From: Isoetes taiwanensis
Lineage: Eukaryota; Streptophyta; Lycopodiopsida; Isoetales; Isoetaceae
Direction: 5' to 3'
DNA: 64,000 nucleotides
Assembly: GCA_021234155.1 (NCBI GenBank)
Contig: JAJEKV010000054.1
Location: 3,042,367 to 3,106,366, forward strand
The notes under the pieces are model-generated. The model worked only from the letters and a program-made list of their open reading frames with translations. It searched no databases and was not told where the DNA came from. Position numbers and translations under genes: made by a program. Shown here piece by piece: positions 51,098 through 62,400 of the stretch. The number at the start of each line of letters is the position of its first letter. Within the stretch, counting starts at the first letter, position 1.

Positions 51098-52544
51098 TTA
51101 AAGGATAAGAACGTTGTGGGAAGCAAATGGCTTTTTAAAATTAAAAGAAAAGCAGATGGATCAGTAGAGCGGTACAAAGCAAGGTTGGTTGCAAAAGGGT
51201 ATACTCAAGAAGAAGGCGTGGATTATAAGGATACATTCTCACCTATTGTCAAAGTAACCACCGAGGGACGCCCTTACAATTGGCAAAGACGTAATGACAT
51301 GGAGATAAACCACATGGATGTTAAGACTGCATTCTTGAATAGGGACTTAGACGAAGAGATATACATGGAGCAGCCGCAAGGCTATGAACAGGGTCAGAAC
51401 ATGGTGTGTAAATTAAAAAAGGCAGTTTATGGACTAAGGCAAGCGGCCAGGCAGTGGTATTTGTGCATAAACAGGTTCTTGATTTCTGCAGGATTTACAA
51501 AATTAAGAACTGAGGGTAATCTATACATGAAAAGGAGTGGGGACAAATGTCTAATTATGGCTCTTTATGTGGATGATTGCGTCATTGTGAGCAATGACAA
51601 AGGTTTATTAACAAATTGCAAAGCATTGCTGAATGGTCGATTCCAGATGACAGACTTGGGAGATTTGGAGAAATTACTAGGAATGGAAGTTCGAAGGGAT
51701 AACGAGCGGGGATTGCTCTATCTTACGCAGGAGCAGAACATTAAGGGAGTATTGGCTAAATTCAGAATGCTAGAATGCAATCCAACAAAAACACCCATGG
51801 CTTCGGGAGTGAAAATTTGCGGAGATATGTGCCCCAAGACCCCAAAGGAAACTAAGGAGATGAAGGCCAGACCTTACAGATCATTGGTTGGTTGCTTGTT
51901 ATACATTGCGAATTGCACTCGACCGGATATCACTTATGTGGTTAACTTGCTAAGCAGGTTTTGCAATAATCCTGGAATACAGCATTGGGTAGCAGCGAAA
52001 AGAGTACTCAGATATTTAAAAGGGACAGCAACACACGGAATTTGTTTCTCAAAGGGTACAGAGAACAAATTGGTTGGTTATGCAGACGCAGATTGGGGAG
52101 GAGATATTGATGACAGGAAGTCCACATCTGGTTATTTATGCAAACTTGGGGATGCAACGATATCATGGGCAAGTAAAAAGCAAGAGTGTGTTGCCAAATC
52201 CAGTGCGGAAGCAGAATATGTAGCAGTATCCATGGCGGCTTCGGAAATAATCTGGCTGCGTAGAATGCTTGAAGAATTGGGGATGCACCCGTTTAAGCTA
52301 CCGCGGTTGCATCGCGGATAATAAGAGCGGGGTGGCAATGACGAAGAATCCGGTTCAACATTCTAGAACCAAGCACATTGACATACATCATCATTTCATT
52401 CGAGATAAAGTGGAAAAGGGGGAGATACATGTGACGTATATTCCCGCTCAGCTTCAACAGGCAGATGTGCTGACAAAGGTTCTATCTGAGCCTAAACTGG
52501 TGGCTGCAAAGAATTTAGTAGGGATTGTAGACCGTAAAGGCTAA
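51098..52544 (+). CDS. Copia reverse transcriptase-RNase H part of gag-pol
   Basis: Same frame as the upstream part, separated only by the TAA; no ATG is needed or used. [65 protein letters not shown], catalytic [11 protein letters not shown] (YVDD). RNase [32 protein letters not shown]; the frame shifts in a CG-rich patch near 52,300 and continues as [47 protein letters not shown] to the stop at 52,542-52,544. A short block after VKVTTE (51,265-51,300) does not fit the family and is probably locally garbled. If the two breaks are sequence errors the enzyme may be intact. Confidence 0.9.
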
Positions 52545-52553
52545 AGGGGGAGA
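52543..52553 (+). promoter_or_regulatory. Copia polypurine tract
   Basis: AAAGGGGGAGA directly before the 3' LTR, the RNase H-resistant primer for plus-strand DNA. Confidence 0.85.
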
Positions 52554-52554
52554 T

Positions 52555-52936
52555 TGTTGAATTTAGCCTTTACGATTGAAAAGGGGAAGACGTGTACACG
52601 TGGCATATTGCTGGAAAGCGGTGGATTATCCGCAACCGAGTAACAGTGAAGGCAATGCACGCGCGCATTTAACCAAGAAAAAGGGAATCGAACAGACAAA
52701 GGAGAAGGGTGTAGAATCGTGGTATCGGGGAGTCGGCAGGATCAGGGGAAGAAGGAATCGACAGATAAGAGCAAGAAGGCAGCAAGGTTGAGAAGGGAGG
52801 CCGGAAGAATGATCGGTGCGTAATACTAGAAACGCAGGTGGGCTTTGGATCCGACCAAGACAGTCGTGTGGGTCTCGTGGAGTTGCCGATTTCTCGCAGA
52901 GGCGCATCAGCTGGGCTTTAATCATTGAGAGCAACA
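52555..52936 (+). repeat. 3' LTR of the copia element
   Basis: Starts TGTTGAATTTAGCC, ends TTGAGAGCAACA. About 382 bp. High similarity to the 5' LTR over blocks such as AAGGGAATCGAACAGACAAA and GAATCGACAGATAAGAGC; the gaps between copies are mainly small indels, so the insertion age cannot be judged without read support. Confidence 0.9.
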
Positions 52937-52949
52937 AGAAGATCGCGGC

Positions 52950-53125
52950 TAAAGAATCCTATTTCTATGCGATCCAATACCTCGATCTTGTGTAATAATT
53001 TTATACTAAGTCCGATGCCACGCCTATGGAGAAACCCGCCATACGCTTCTAATTTGATGCTAAGTCCGATGCCACGTTTGCCTATGGAGAAACCTCGCCG
53101 GATCCGGGTTTAAGGGGTCGTAATA
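52950..53125 (+). repeat. Composite unit copy 1, right end
   Basis: AAAGAATCCTATTTCTATGC through two rounds of CTAAGTCCGATGCCAC and CTATGGAGAAACC. The same passage follows copy 2 at 54,068-54,235. It is the continuation of 47,593-47,875 beyond the copia insertion. The unit contains an internal repeat of about 60-65 bp (TAATTT(T/G)AT(A/G)CTAAGTCCG). Confidence 0.8.
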
Positions 53126-53375
53126 GAAACCGCCCCCTCGGCATATACCTTGGGATATCCCTTCTTCCCACATAACCGAGGGCTTGTCCTTAGGGGCAAC
53201 CCAAAACCCAAAGAAATTTTGATGGCCACATTATTGTCGATCAACGTTGAGATCATTGTGAAAACAAGGGAGCTGCAAATGCAGATCTAAAATGGCAACG
53301 ATATCGCACTCAGCTCCATTTATGGTCATATAATTTTTCCTTTTCGGCCATGCAAACATGGCACAATAGGGTTAA
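53098..53375 (-). repeat. PPR upstream block, inverted copy
   Basis: Reverse complement of 45,891-46,165. The copy stops at CCCTATTG, within about 10 bases of where the PPR coding region begins in the original; no PPR coding sequence is included. Distance between arms is about 7 kb, or about 0.8 kb after removing the two insertions. Confidence 0.85.
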
Positions 53376-53463
53376 CCCTCCCTTTGGGGATTATGGGAAA
53401 TAACCCTCGAGGCCCCGCAGCCGAGAGGGTTATTTCCCATGATCCCTAAAGGGGAGGGTTGAC
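53371..53463. repeat. Hairpin with about 38-bp arms
   Basis: Left arm 53,371-53,408 (GTTAACCCTCC..TTATGGGAAATAACCCTC), loop GAGGCCCCGCAGCC-like, right arm 53,425-53,463 (GAGGGTTATTTCCCAT..GGGGAGGGTTGAC). Arms match with few differences. One arm occurs again alone at about 54,283-54,322. Likely a foldback element or a palindromic end. Confidence 0.8.
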
Positions 53464-54235
53464 CTCCCCTTAAACCTGTGTCCCGCAGTTATCGTGATGA
53501 CCACCGCCCCATGCGTTGGATCTAAGACCGGTTATAACCTTAACCTCTCGAATATTCTTTTCAATAGAATATTCTAGTGATTATTAAAATAACCTCTCAA
53601 TATTCTCTTTAACGTAATATTCTACCGGCAAAGCAGTATATTAAAAAGACGCAAAGAAAGATTTGGGCACTCGCAATCCGCTGACAAAATTGGGGCTTCT
53701 TCCTCGCAAAGAAACCCATCTACCCGGACGATTCAATAATGCCGCCATTCCTGCATCCATTAGCTCCTCGGTCTAAATCCCCAAACTGCCAGACTAATTC
53801 GATGCTATATCTTTATCTTGAAGCACAACCGCCATGTTTGATTTGCTTTTTTCATCCGATCAATATTGTGGGCTGCCGAGTAGATTTAAGCATTAGGAAC
53901 AGATAGAGCGTAGAGAAACCAAAGCCCCGAATGCTTCATTGGCAGATAAAAAAGATGGGCATTGTGAGCAAGAAAAATCTTGTGCATGTCGGATTGTAGA
54001 GATTTAACTCAAGGATTTTGTGAAGGCCCATCCATTGCGCACTCTACATGTTTTTGGAGAAGACGTGCCAAAGAATCCTATTTCTATGCGATCCAATACC
54101 CTCGATCTTGTGTACAGCTCTAATTTTATACTAAGTCCGATGCCACAAATTTATGGAGAAACCTGCTCATACAGTTCTAATTTGATGCTAAGTCCGATGC
54201 CACGCCTATGGAGAAACCTCGCCGGATTCGAGTTT
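53460..54235 (+). repeat. Composite unit, copy 2 (uninterrupted)
   Basis: Collinear with 46,140-46,403, 47,593-47,875 and 52,950-53,125, but without the Harbinger and copia insertions. It contains a short segment (about 53,725-53,770, CCCGGACGATTCAATAATGC) absent from copy 1. It ends with CCTCGCCGGATTCG followed by a lone hairpin arm. Serves as the empty-site reference for both insertions. Confidence 0.8.
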
Positions 54236-54577
54236 GGGAGGTCATCCCTCGGATCATGGAATAATCTCCTACCGCCGCCTCGAGGGTTATTTCCCATAAT
54301 CCCCTCAAGGGAGGGTTAACCTCCTCTTCTAACGCGGGCATAGATCAACACCATGCCATCTGAAAATCAAGGCCCCGATGCATGCGCCGGGGTCAAAACC
54401 AAAAACTAGCCTATGCCGGAACATACTTGATATTCGCACTACTAGCTGGGCCTATCCGGCCGCACCTATTGGTGATTGAGGCCTGTGGCAACTCCAAAAA
54501 CCGGACAAAACCGCATCGATTCTTCAAAGATTTTGATCCGCGGATTCGCCTCGTTTCTTTGTGAGAGTATGGCGTTA

Positions 54578-54720
54578 AGGCGGGTTCACATGCAATCATC
54601 GCCAAGAGGGGGCCTGCTTTTGCCCTCGGGGGCTAATCGGGCGATGGCATCGCGGATGGTCCATGTAAAAGGGTGAGCCTTTTACATGAGGGTGATGGCT
54701 TCATTGCATGTGAACCGCCT
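54578..54720. repeat. Foldback element, nested inverted repeats
   Basis: Outer arms AGGCGGGTTCACATGCAATC (54,578 onward) and the reverse complement ending TTGCATGTGAACCGCCT at 54,720; inner arms CCATGTAAAAGG (54,661) and CCTTTTACATGAGG (54,679). The whole folds into one long imperfect hairpin of about 143 bases. Could be a MITE or a small-RNA-like precursor; no target duplication read. Confidence 0.7.
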
Positions 54721-54837
54721 CTAATCGACTATGGTGTCGATATTTTTTCTTAATGTGTTTACCATGGCATAGAATCACATTTGCCGTGCTGCGATGCTGA
54801 ATGTGCATCTTCGGTCCTAGCTTGCAGGTGAGGTTTT

Positions 54838-54861
54838 TTATTATTATTATTATTATTATTA
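54838..54861 (+). repeat. (TTA)n microsatellite
   Basis: About eight TTA units without interruption. Confidence 0.95.
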
Positions 54862-55010
54862 CAAGAAATTTATCGCGGGCGGCATTTTCTTTCGACCCAT
54901 CTTTTACTCACGACTCATTAACTCAAGATAGCTAAACATTTACCCGAAAGCATACGTGCCAAATGACTAACATCAAGAAGTACCTTCAGATTTTAGACGC
55001 ATTTTAAAGT

Positions 55011-55064
55011 CTTGGAGTGTACTGACATTTGGATTTGCTTGGAGTGTACTGACATTTGGGTTTG
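55011..55064 (+). repeat. 27-bp tandem duplication
   Basis: CTTGGAGTGTACTGACATTT plus GG(A/G)TTTG twice in a row with one difference. Confidence 0.85.
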
Positions 55065-56956
55065 CTTAAAAAAGTCGCCTTTACTTTTGTAACCTAGTTT
55101 TATTGCTATGCCTTACCTTCACTCAGTGAGGTTAGAATGACCTAACGTAAGGAGTTTGCATAATATGTGACCACACTTGCTTTTGCAAGTTCTGCAGTCG
55201 AAGTTGCACTTTAGAGGGCAGTCAGAAGGGCAAGGAATGCTCATCCACTAGCAAAGCCCAGGGGTGTTGCTGCAAGGAAAATTGTCGTAGCTGTAGACAA
55301 CATATGCATTTTGCACAGCCATGGCTAGCAACAATAAGATAGCCGCAGGTGCTAGCATGGACGCCATAGCTAAGCTTGAGCTTGAGCGTGACTTGAACTT
55401 GTAGGGCGGCATCAAACTTGTAGAATTATCATATTTGGATGTATTTCACCATGAAGCCTAGAACTTGAAAGATATTAATTATAATACTGAAATATGACTT
55501 ATTGTTAAAATCAAACCTACGATGGAGATTTATTGGAAATGAACGGGTGAGATTGGAAGCCCTTTTTTCTATTGAAGGGCAAAAGAAAGCGGCCACGGTT
55601 GTAGAGATGGACGTATTGGAAGCGGCCGACTAGGGCAAGAATCGGTAGGGGAGCGGTGTAGGCGGACCGAGCATTGTGGCATTCCGATTTCGCTGGGCAT
55701 TTCGCAGATTCAAACAGAGCAGATTCAAATAGATTTAAACAGTTTCCGAGTAGAAGAGCAGATTCAAACAGAGCAGAGGAGGGATTCAACAAGTCTGACC
55801 ATTATTCTGGCTTTCCAGGAAACCGTGAAGCCGTGCCATAGTTCTGCCCTTGCCCATCTAGTTTCTTCAGCTTATGATTTCAGAAATAACTTAAACTTTG
55901 AGGATGCACGTAGTTTAATATACTATTGAAGACCAAAACCAGAGAGCTTACTGAAATAAGACGAATCTGTTTAGAAGCCTCTTGCCATAAGCGATCCAAA
56001 GCAGCCCGATTTGAGAGTAGGAGCAGTTGTAGAAGATATGGACTCTTAAATATGCATGCATTCAAGAACATATGGCAGAGCTATAGTCGAATAGGTTAAG
56101 AGCCGCTCTCCAGCGACTTCGACAAAGAAGACCAGCCAGAATGATCCGGCAATGTGGCAAGAAGAGCTTGAGCATGGTACCATAGCCAGATTAGATTGGA
56201 GCGACCGCCATATGTTTGAACGGATTGCTGAAAAGAAAAAACATGGCAAATGTAAGGAAACCCAATTAAAAAGTAACCACCTAAAAAAAAAAAAAGAAAA
56301 AAAAAAAAGAAAATGTGAAACACAAATACATATGTTGTGATTGAAATAGCATGCCTCCCTGGTTATAATTCATATTGTCAAAGATATCTAGACATAATTG
56401 ACTTGCTATGGTGTATTACAACAGAACAATAGCTTCAACGGAAAAAATGATGAATTGGTTTATGAAATAAGGTATTGTTCTACCAAACCGCTTTGGACTA
56501 AATACCATAACTTTCTAGGACCCAAAAAATGGATACCTGTAATATTTTGAGAATGAGATATACAATGGTTTTGTCCGTATAACATATATAACTAACATTT
56601 TGTTTAGTTTCAAGGCTTAATTTTGAGGTCATAATGGGTGTTTGGACCATGATATACACTTGGAGATAAGAAAGTGCAACGAAAATTTGAACAGATTATG
56701 TGCATACAAGATTCATGATTAACTAACTACATATTTCTATCACAGAGTAGTTCGTATCATAACCTCTAAACTTTACCATGGAAATGTTGACAAAAATACA
56801 TGCATTGTATTTTACAAAAATACTTGTGTAAACTCGGAATGCCACTGGTATGGTTTGACGAAACCCTAGAACTGCACGACCACTTCTGATCACTTCAGCC
56901 TAAGATATAAGCAGACTGGCATCTGCCCTACAACTGGCACATCATACTTGGAGCAA

Positions 56957-57079
56957 TCCGAAGCCATTTGAAACAAGGTATGGTGTAGATCTTAAACAAA
57001 TTAGGTTTCAGCATGTATCCGAAGCCATTGAAACAAGGTATGGTATAGATCTTAAACAAATTAGGTTTCAGCATGTATA
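56957..57079 (+). repeat. About 61-bp tandem duplication
   Basis: CCGAAGCCATT(T)GAAACAAG, GTATGGT(G/A)TAGATCTTAAA and TTAGGTTTCAGCATGTAT occur twice back to back (start near 56,958 and 57,020) with two differences. Confidence 0.85.
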
Positions 57080-57238
57080 TGAGGATTTAGAGCCATGACC
57101 TAGCTGAAAATAGTGCTTCAAGACAAATGTGAGTTCTATAATGTAAAGTCCCAGTGATCTTGGTGCTGTTGGATAGAAGATTTTCAATTACAGCATTGTG
57201 ATATCAGGTTTACAAAATAGCATCAGATTGAAATTTAT

Positions 57239-57600
57239 ATGGAAGCAGAAATGGGCAGAAAGAAAGGCAGTTTAAATCTAGCTACAAGGAAGAGATTGGC
57301 TGAGGAATTAGCAAAAAATGCTGGCAGTAAGAAGATCTTCCCATTCCACAAAAAGATGACAGAAGCAGGGATCAAGATCTGTGATAAAGATGACAAGAGT
57401 AAGGAAAGTAGTGATGCTATTGAATCCTCGATCCAAAGAACATGTAATCCTCGCTAAAACCCATCGACAAAGGAAATGATAGCAGCATTATGATGACCCC
57501 TGATATTACTCTGAGAAAACAAGTCACTGGAGAAGCATCTGGCAATCAAGAGATCAACAAAAATGAAGGCATCAATGCTGCCACGAATTCCTCCTCTCAG
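57239..57600 (+). CDS. Lys-rich open frame, unidentified
   Basis: ATG at 57,239 or 57,251 opens MEAEMGRKKGSLNLATRKRL, then AEELAKNAGSKKIFPFHKK, ending at 57,457. A frame change shortly after could continue through ITLRKQVTGEASGNQEINKN to SSSQ followed by a GTCTG at 57,601. The basic N-terminus is like those of nuclear proteins or of transposase-related proteins, but I cannot name it. Composition is clearly non-random; may be an exon. Confidence 0.3.
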
Positions 57601-59449
57601 GTCTGAACAATGATGTATAACCTAATGCTTTTCATAGTTATTTTCTTCAAAAATCATAATTAGACTTGGCACTATTGATATATGATATATGGTAGTTTAG
57701 ATGATCTAATGGTTATGTCATTGCTTTGTTTCACCCCTAATGCATTTGCTCTACTTAGAAATATGCCTAAGCAAGGGCTCTATATAGAATGAGGATCTGA
57801 AACCTATAACTACATATGAGATATCATCTTGTGCTGCATTCTCTTTAATTGGATAGTATGGAACCGAACTATAAAATCTATTAAATCTCAATCATGGCTT
57901 TAGATCCGACACCTAGGACATATTACAATTCTTTATGGGTGGATTTCTACTTGAGCAAGGCTTGTAATATCGATGTACTTGTAGCATCAATATGTAGCAA
58001 AATAACAGGGGGTTCCTGTGGGGATTTGATATGGATGTAAACAATTCCCTGAAACCATAGACCATATATCCCTAAAAACAATCGAATAAGTTGTTAAAAA
58101 AAAAACATAGATTCAAGATAAAAAAAATAATCGCATTAGCTCACCGGGTATATTGGTTAAAGTAATCTTAGTTAGATATTGAATTATTTTGGTAGAGGTT
58201 CTGCCTCAGATTTCATATTCTAAAATCTTAGGCAAAGTCGATAGAGTTTCGATATTCCCTCAAAACCTTAGGGCTAAATCAGATTTCATATTTCAAAATC
58301 CTAGGTGCCTCCAATCATAAATGATTATAAAGAGGTGCCTGTGGGCTCCAACATACCGATCTGGACCGTGAGGATCGATTAATCCATGATGATCGTGGAT
58401 AGTCCGTGGTGCACCTCCTTTAGCCCCTCGTGATTTTGCATGCCGGGTGAAGTCTACTCATATTATATCATAGATTTGAAAACTTGTTATGAGAATATCT
58501 CCTCTAGATCGATTTATGCTTAATGCCAACCCTTGCAACTAAGTGTCAAGGGTGACACCATGCCCTTTGATTATCCCAAAATTTCTTCAATGGTTGCAAT
58601 GCATGTTGTTGCCATTTGTTGTGAAAGATATCTTGTTACACGATCTATTAGTAGCTTAAGCATGTTGAATGCACAATAAGTTTAATATACCATGGTTTGC
58701 CTTGTTCTTTGCATATGTAATTATATCTTAATTAATGTTTGAACAATATAACGATGTTTGTTAAATGGCATAATGCATAGATGACTATAGTTTAAGATTT
58801 TGATTGATATTGCATAAACAGCTATCCCAAGAGAGGCATATTGGCGCATGGACGCAAAACTATTTTTTCAGCTTTTAGATATATTCTAACTTTGTGTGTG
58901 GATATCTTGGGTCAAATAGACTAATTGTAACCGGGTTCCAAAGAAGGAAATCTGAAGTGCATGTGTGCCTTTTGTGAAACTTGTTTGCTTGGACTTTGGC
59001 TAGAACGGGTGAAGATGTATTTAGTGCTAAAAACGTAATTGCTATCCGTTGTAGCATGTTACTTGTTATGCATATCAGCCTAGTAGCTTATACACGTGAT
59101 CTCCTTTTTGTCTACATATGCCCAGACTCTACTTAATGTTTGAAATTTCTAATGGGTTGTGATGTATACATTTAATCTGGAGCATATTTACATGTTTCTA
59201 TTGTGCTTATGCTAACAAACGAGGTGAAGGGCATTAAGCCCCAAACCTATTGCTTACCTGTTAGTAGCTTAGGGTTTCACCTCGCTTAAAGCTAACTGAG
59301 CTTGCTATTTCCATGTAATGATTGACAAGAACTATGACAATATCTATAACTATATCAATGACTATATCTAGAGATTGGTACATCCGCTGAGCTATGAGGT
59401 ATATAATAATGCGATGATGATAATAATGATGAGGTATATAATACGATGA
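57601..59449. other. AT-rich spacer
   Basis: No gene seen. AGATTTCATATT(C/T)(T/C)AAAATC recurs at about 58,209 and 58,280, and GATGAGGTATATAAT-like words near 59,395 and 59,430. Nothing else to assign. Confidence 0.5.
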
Positions 59450-62400
59450 TCCGCTTTGGGGTTCGGCCCCCGGGTTCTGGACTCTCCCTCTAATGAGGAG
59501 GCCTTGCAAGGTCCCTCCGCCTTGTTTGACTTGGGCAAGTGTGCTGCCTACCGGTCCAACAACAAAGCTGCCCGGACTCGCTCTAATGCAAACTATTTGA
59601 TCTAAACCTTATCCAAAATTTTTGAAAGTTGGCCCTCAGATGTTGGCGATGACTTAGGAAGCTAGCGACAAAAAATCAGAATTTAAGTCCGATTATGCAT
59701 TAATTATTTAATTTATTTAATGTCTTGCTAACGCAAAGCTGCCCTTGACTTCTAACCGCCACAACGGGAGGAGTACAGGTCCAAACTCCATTCCGCCGCC
59801 TCCCTTGCTTCGCATTTCAATCGTGATGTGATCGCCACGTCCGGCGCAAAGGGACCAAAACCGGCTTCAAAACGCAAACCCCGCTAGAACTTAGCAACTC
59901 ATAGGGTTTACGCCGAGGCTCTATCCTTGTCGTGATTCGGGATTAGGGACTCCATACCGTGGTCTTGACGAGGGGGTGTTGACGCCGAGCACGGACCCTA
60001 AAACCACCCGAAGCAGCTTGCCGCGAAAAGTCCTTCCCGGCTGCCCCGGGCGACTTTTGACGGCAACTTCCTCTCTCCTGAATCAGGCTCGTTTAACGCC
60101 GACATTGCCCTAGGGGACCAAGTTTTGTGGTGTAAGCCCACCCCTTCTCAAGAAGCCAAACTATCTCATTTGCAACACACTCGTAGTCAATTGGCCTAGG
60201 AGGTGGATGTCAACACCGCAATGTAGGGCGAAGTGTTTTCTTTTGTAAAACCGATCGCAACTTGGTCCCTAGGTAATTTTGGCATTCGTGACGATGTGGC
60301 GAAGTCAATCGCCATTTCTGAGCTCCGCGAATGTCCTAACGACAAAACACTTTGGTTTCTACACTGCCGCCGCCAGATGCCATGGGTTTGATATGTTCTC
60401 CTGACGATGTTGGATTTTTTGGACCTTTCTCGAACTGTGTTCCTTGAACAAAGGATTCAACCACGGATAGGGGAAACGTAGATCCTGAGTGTGGTCTTTA
60501 GCGCACGCCCCCGGGCGGAGCTACCGCCAGAAAGGCTGCCTCGGGAAGCTTTTGGGGCTCTCCTCTTCTGACTCTCCCCTCTAATGAGGAGGCCTTGCAA
60601 GGTCCCTCGCCTTGTTTGACTTGGGCAGGTGGCCAGTGCCCAACAACAGTCTGCCTCCTGACCGCTCTAATGCAAAACTATTTGATCTAAACCTTATCCA
60701 AAAATTTTGAAAGTTGCTCAGATGTTGGCGATGACTTAGAAGCTAATGACAAAAAATCAGAATTTAAGTCCGCATTTATGCATTAATTATTTAATTTATT
60801 TAATGTCTTGCATATCGCAAAAAGTTTACTTTGACTTCTAATCACACAACGGGAGGAGTATGTGTCCAAACTCCATTCCGGGTTCCCTTTGCTTCGCGAT
60901 TCTCAATCGCATGTGATCGCCACGCCCCGGCGCAAAAAGACCAAAACTCGCACCCAAAACGCAAAACCCCGCTAGAACCTCGGGCAACTCATAGGGTTTA
61001 CGCTTCGTGAGGCTCTATCCTTGTCGATTCGATTACACCTTTGGCGCCATGTCTTGACGAGGGGGGGTGTTGACGCGAGCATCGGACCTTAAAACCACCT
61101 CGAAGCAGCTTTGCCCCTAAAAAGTCCTCTCCCCCGGTTCCCTCGGGCGACGGACGGGCAACTTCCCTCCGAATCAGGTGATCCTCCTCTAATGGACTAA
61201 CGCCGACATTGCCCTTAGGGACTGTTTTCAGGCCGAAGCCCACCCCTTTCTCGAATTTTTAGCCAAACTATCTCATGCAACACACTCGTAGTCAATTGGC
61301 CTAGGAGGTGGTCAGTCAATACAATGAACAGGGCGAAGTTTCTTTTCTTTTGTAAAACCGACCGTAACTGGTCCCTAGGGTAATTTTGGCATTCCTGTGA
61401 CGATGTGGCTTAAGTCGAATCGCCATTTCGAGCTCTCCGCGAATGTCCTAACGACAAACACTTTGGTTTCTGCCATCGCCGCTCATAGACGCTTCAAGGG
61501 TTTGTGTTCTCCCGGGACGGATGTTGATTTTGACCTTCAACCAACCGTGTTCCTTGAACAAAGGATTCAAATCCACGGATAGGGGAACAGATCCCGAGTG
61601 TGGTCTTTAGCTTATCACCGGGCGGAGCCGCTAGGAAAGGCTGCATCGAGTTTTGGGGCTCGGCCCTCGTTCGACTCTCTAATGAGGAGGCCTTGCAAGG
61701 TCCCCGGCCTTGTTTGACTTTGGGTAGCTACCGCCTAACAACAACAAAGTCGGCCTCGACCGTTTAATGCAAACTATTTGATCTAAACTCTTATCCAAAA
61801 TTTTTGAAAGTTGGCCCAGATGCTAGCCGACAAAAAATCAGAATTTAAGTCCGTGATTATGCATTAATTAATAATTTATTTAATGTCTTGCTACCGCAAA
61901 GCGCCTCTTGACTTCTAACCGCCACAACGAGGAGTACATGTCCAAACTCCATTCCGCCATTAGCCTCTTGTTTCATGCTTCAACTGCATGTGATCGCCAC
62001 GCCCCAGTAAAGACCAAATCCCACCCAAAACGCAAATCCCCGCTAGAACTTTGGCAACTCATGTGGTTTACTGGAGGCTCTATCCTTGTCGATTCGACTA
62101 GGACCTTGGGCGCTCGTCTTGACGTGAGGGTGTTGACGCAGCATGGACTCCTAAAACTACTCCTGGCAGCCTTTGCCCCAAAAGTCCTCTCCCCGGCGGC
62201 TCCCTGCAACGGACGCGCAACTTCTCCTAACCGCGGATCTCGCTCACAATGGACTTAACGCCGACATTACCCTAGGGACCAAGTTTTATGGCCGTAGTTT
62301 CCCACCCCTTCAAGAAGCGCCAAACTATCTCTTTGGCATGTGCAACACACCGTGAGTCAATTGGCCTAGAGGTGGTCACCGCAATGGGCGTGAAGTGTTT

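Larger units (their letters stand above)
47876..52936 (+). mobile_element. Nearly complete Ty1/copia retrotransposon (5.06 kb)
   Basis: 387-bp and 382-bp LTRs, an initiator tRNA-Met type primer-binding site, one gag-pol frame in the order gag, zinc knuckle, protease, integrase, RT, RNase H (order of Pseudoviridae), and a polypurine tract. It sits in copy 1 of a duplicated unit; copy 2 shows the uninterrupted sequence (TTTTTGGAG joined to AAGACGTGCCAAAGAATCC). Only three lesions separate it from an open gag-pol: a run-length change near 48,400, an in-frame TAA at 51,095 and a frame change near 52,300. The 5-bp target-site duplication cannot be read cleanly. Confidence 0.95.
54236..57238. other. 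Spacer with small repeats, no gene seen
   Basis: Apart from the foldback, microsatellite and tandem duplications listed separately I see no supportable gene. An ATG at 55,321 opens a 27-codon frame (MASNNKIAAGASMDAIAKLE) that is too short to judge. Near 56,281-56,310 there is a poly-A rich tract. Confidence 0.5.
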
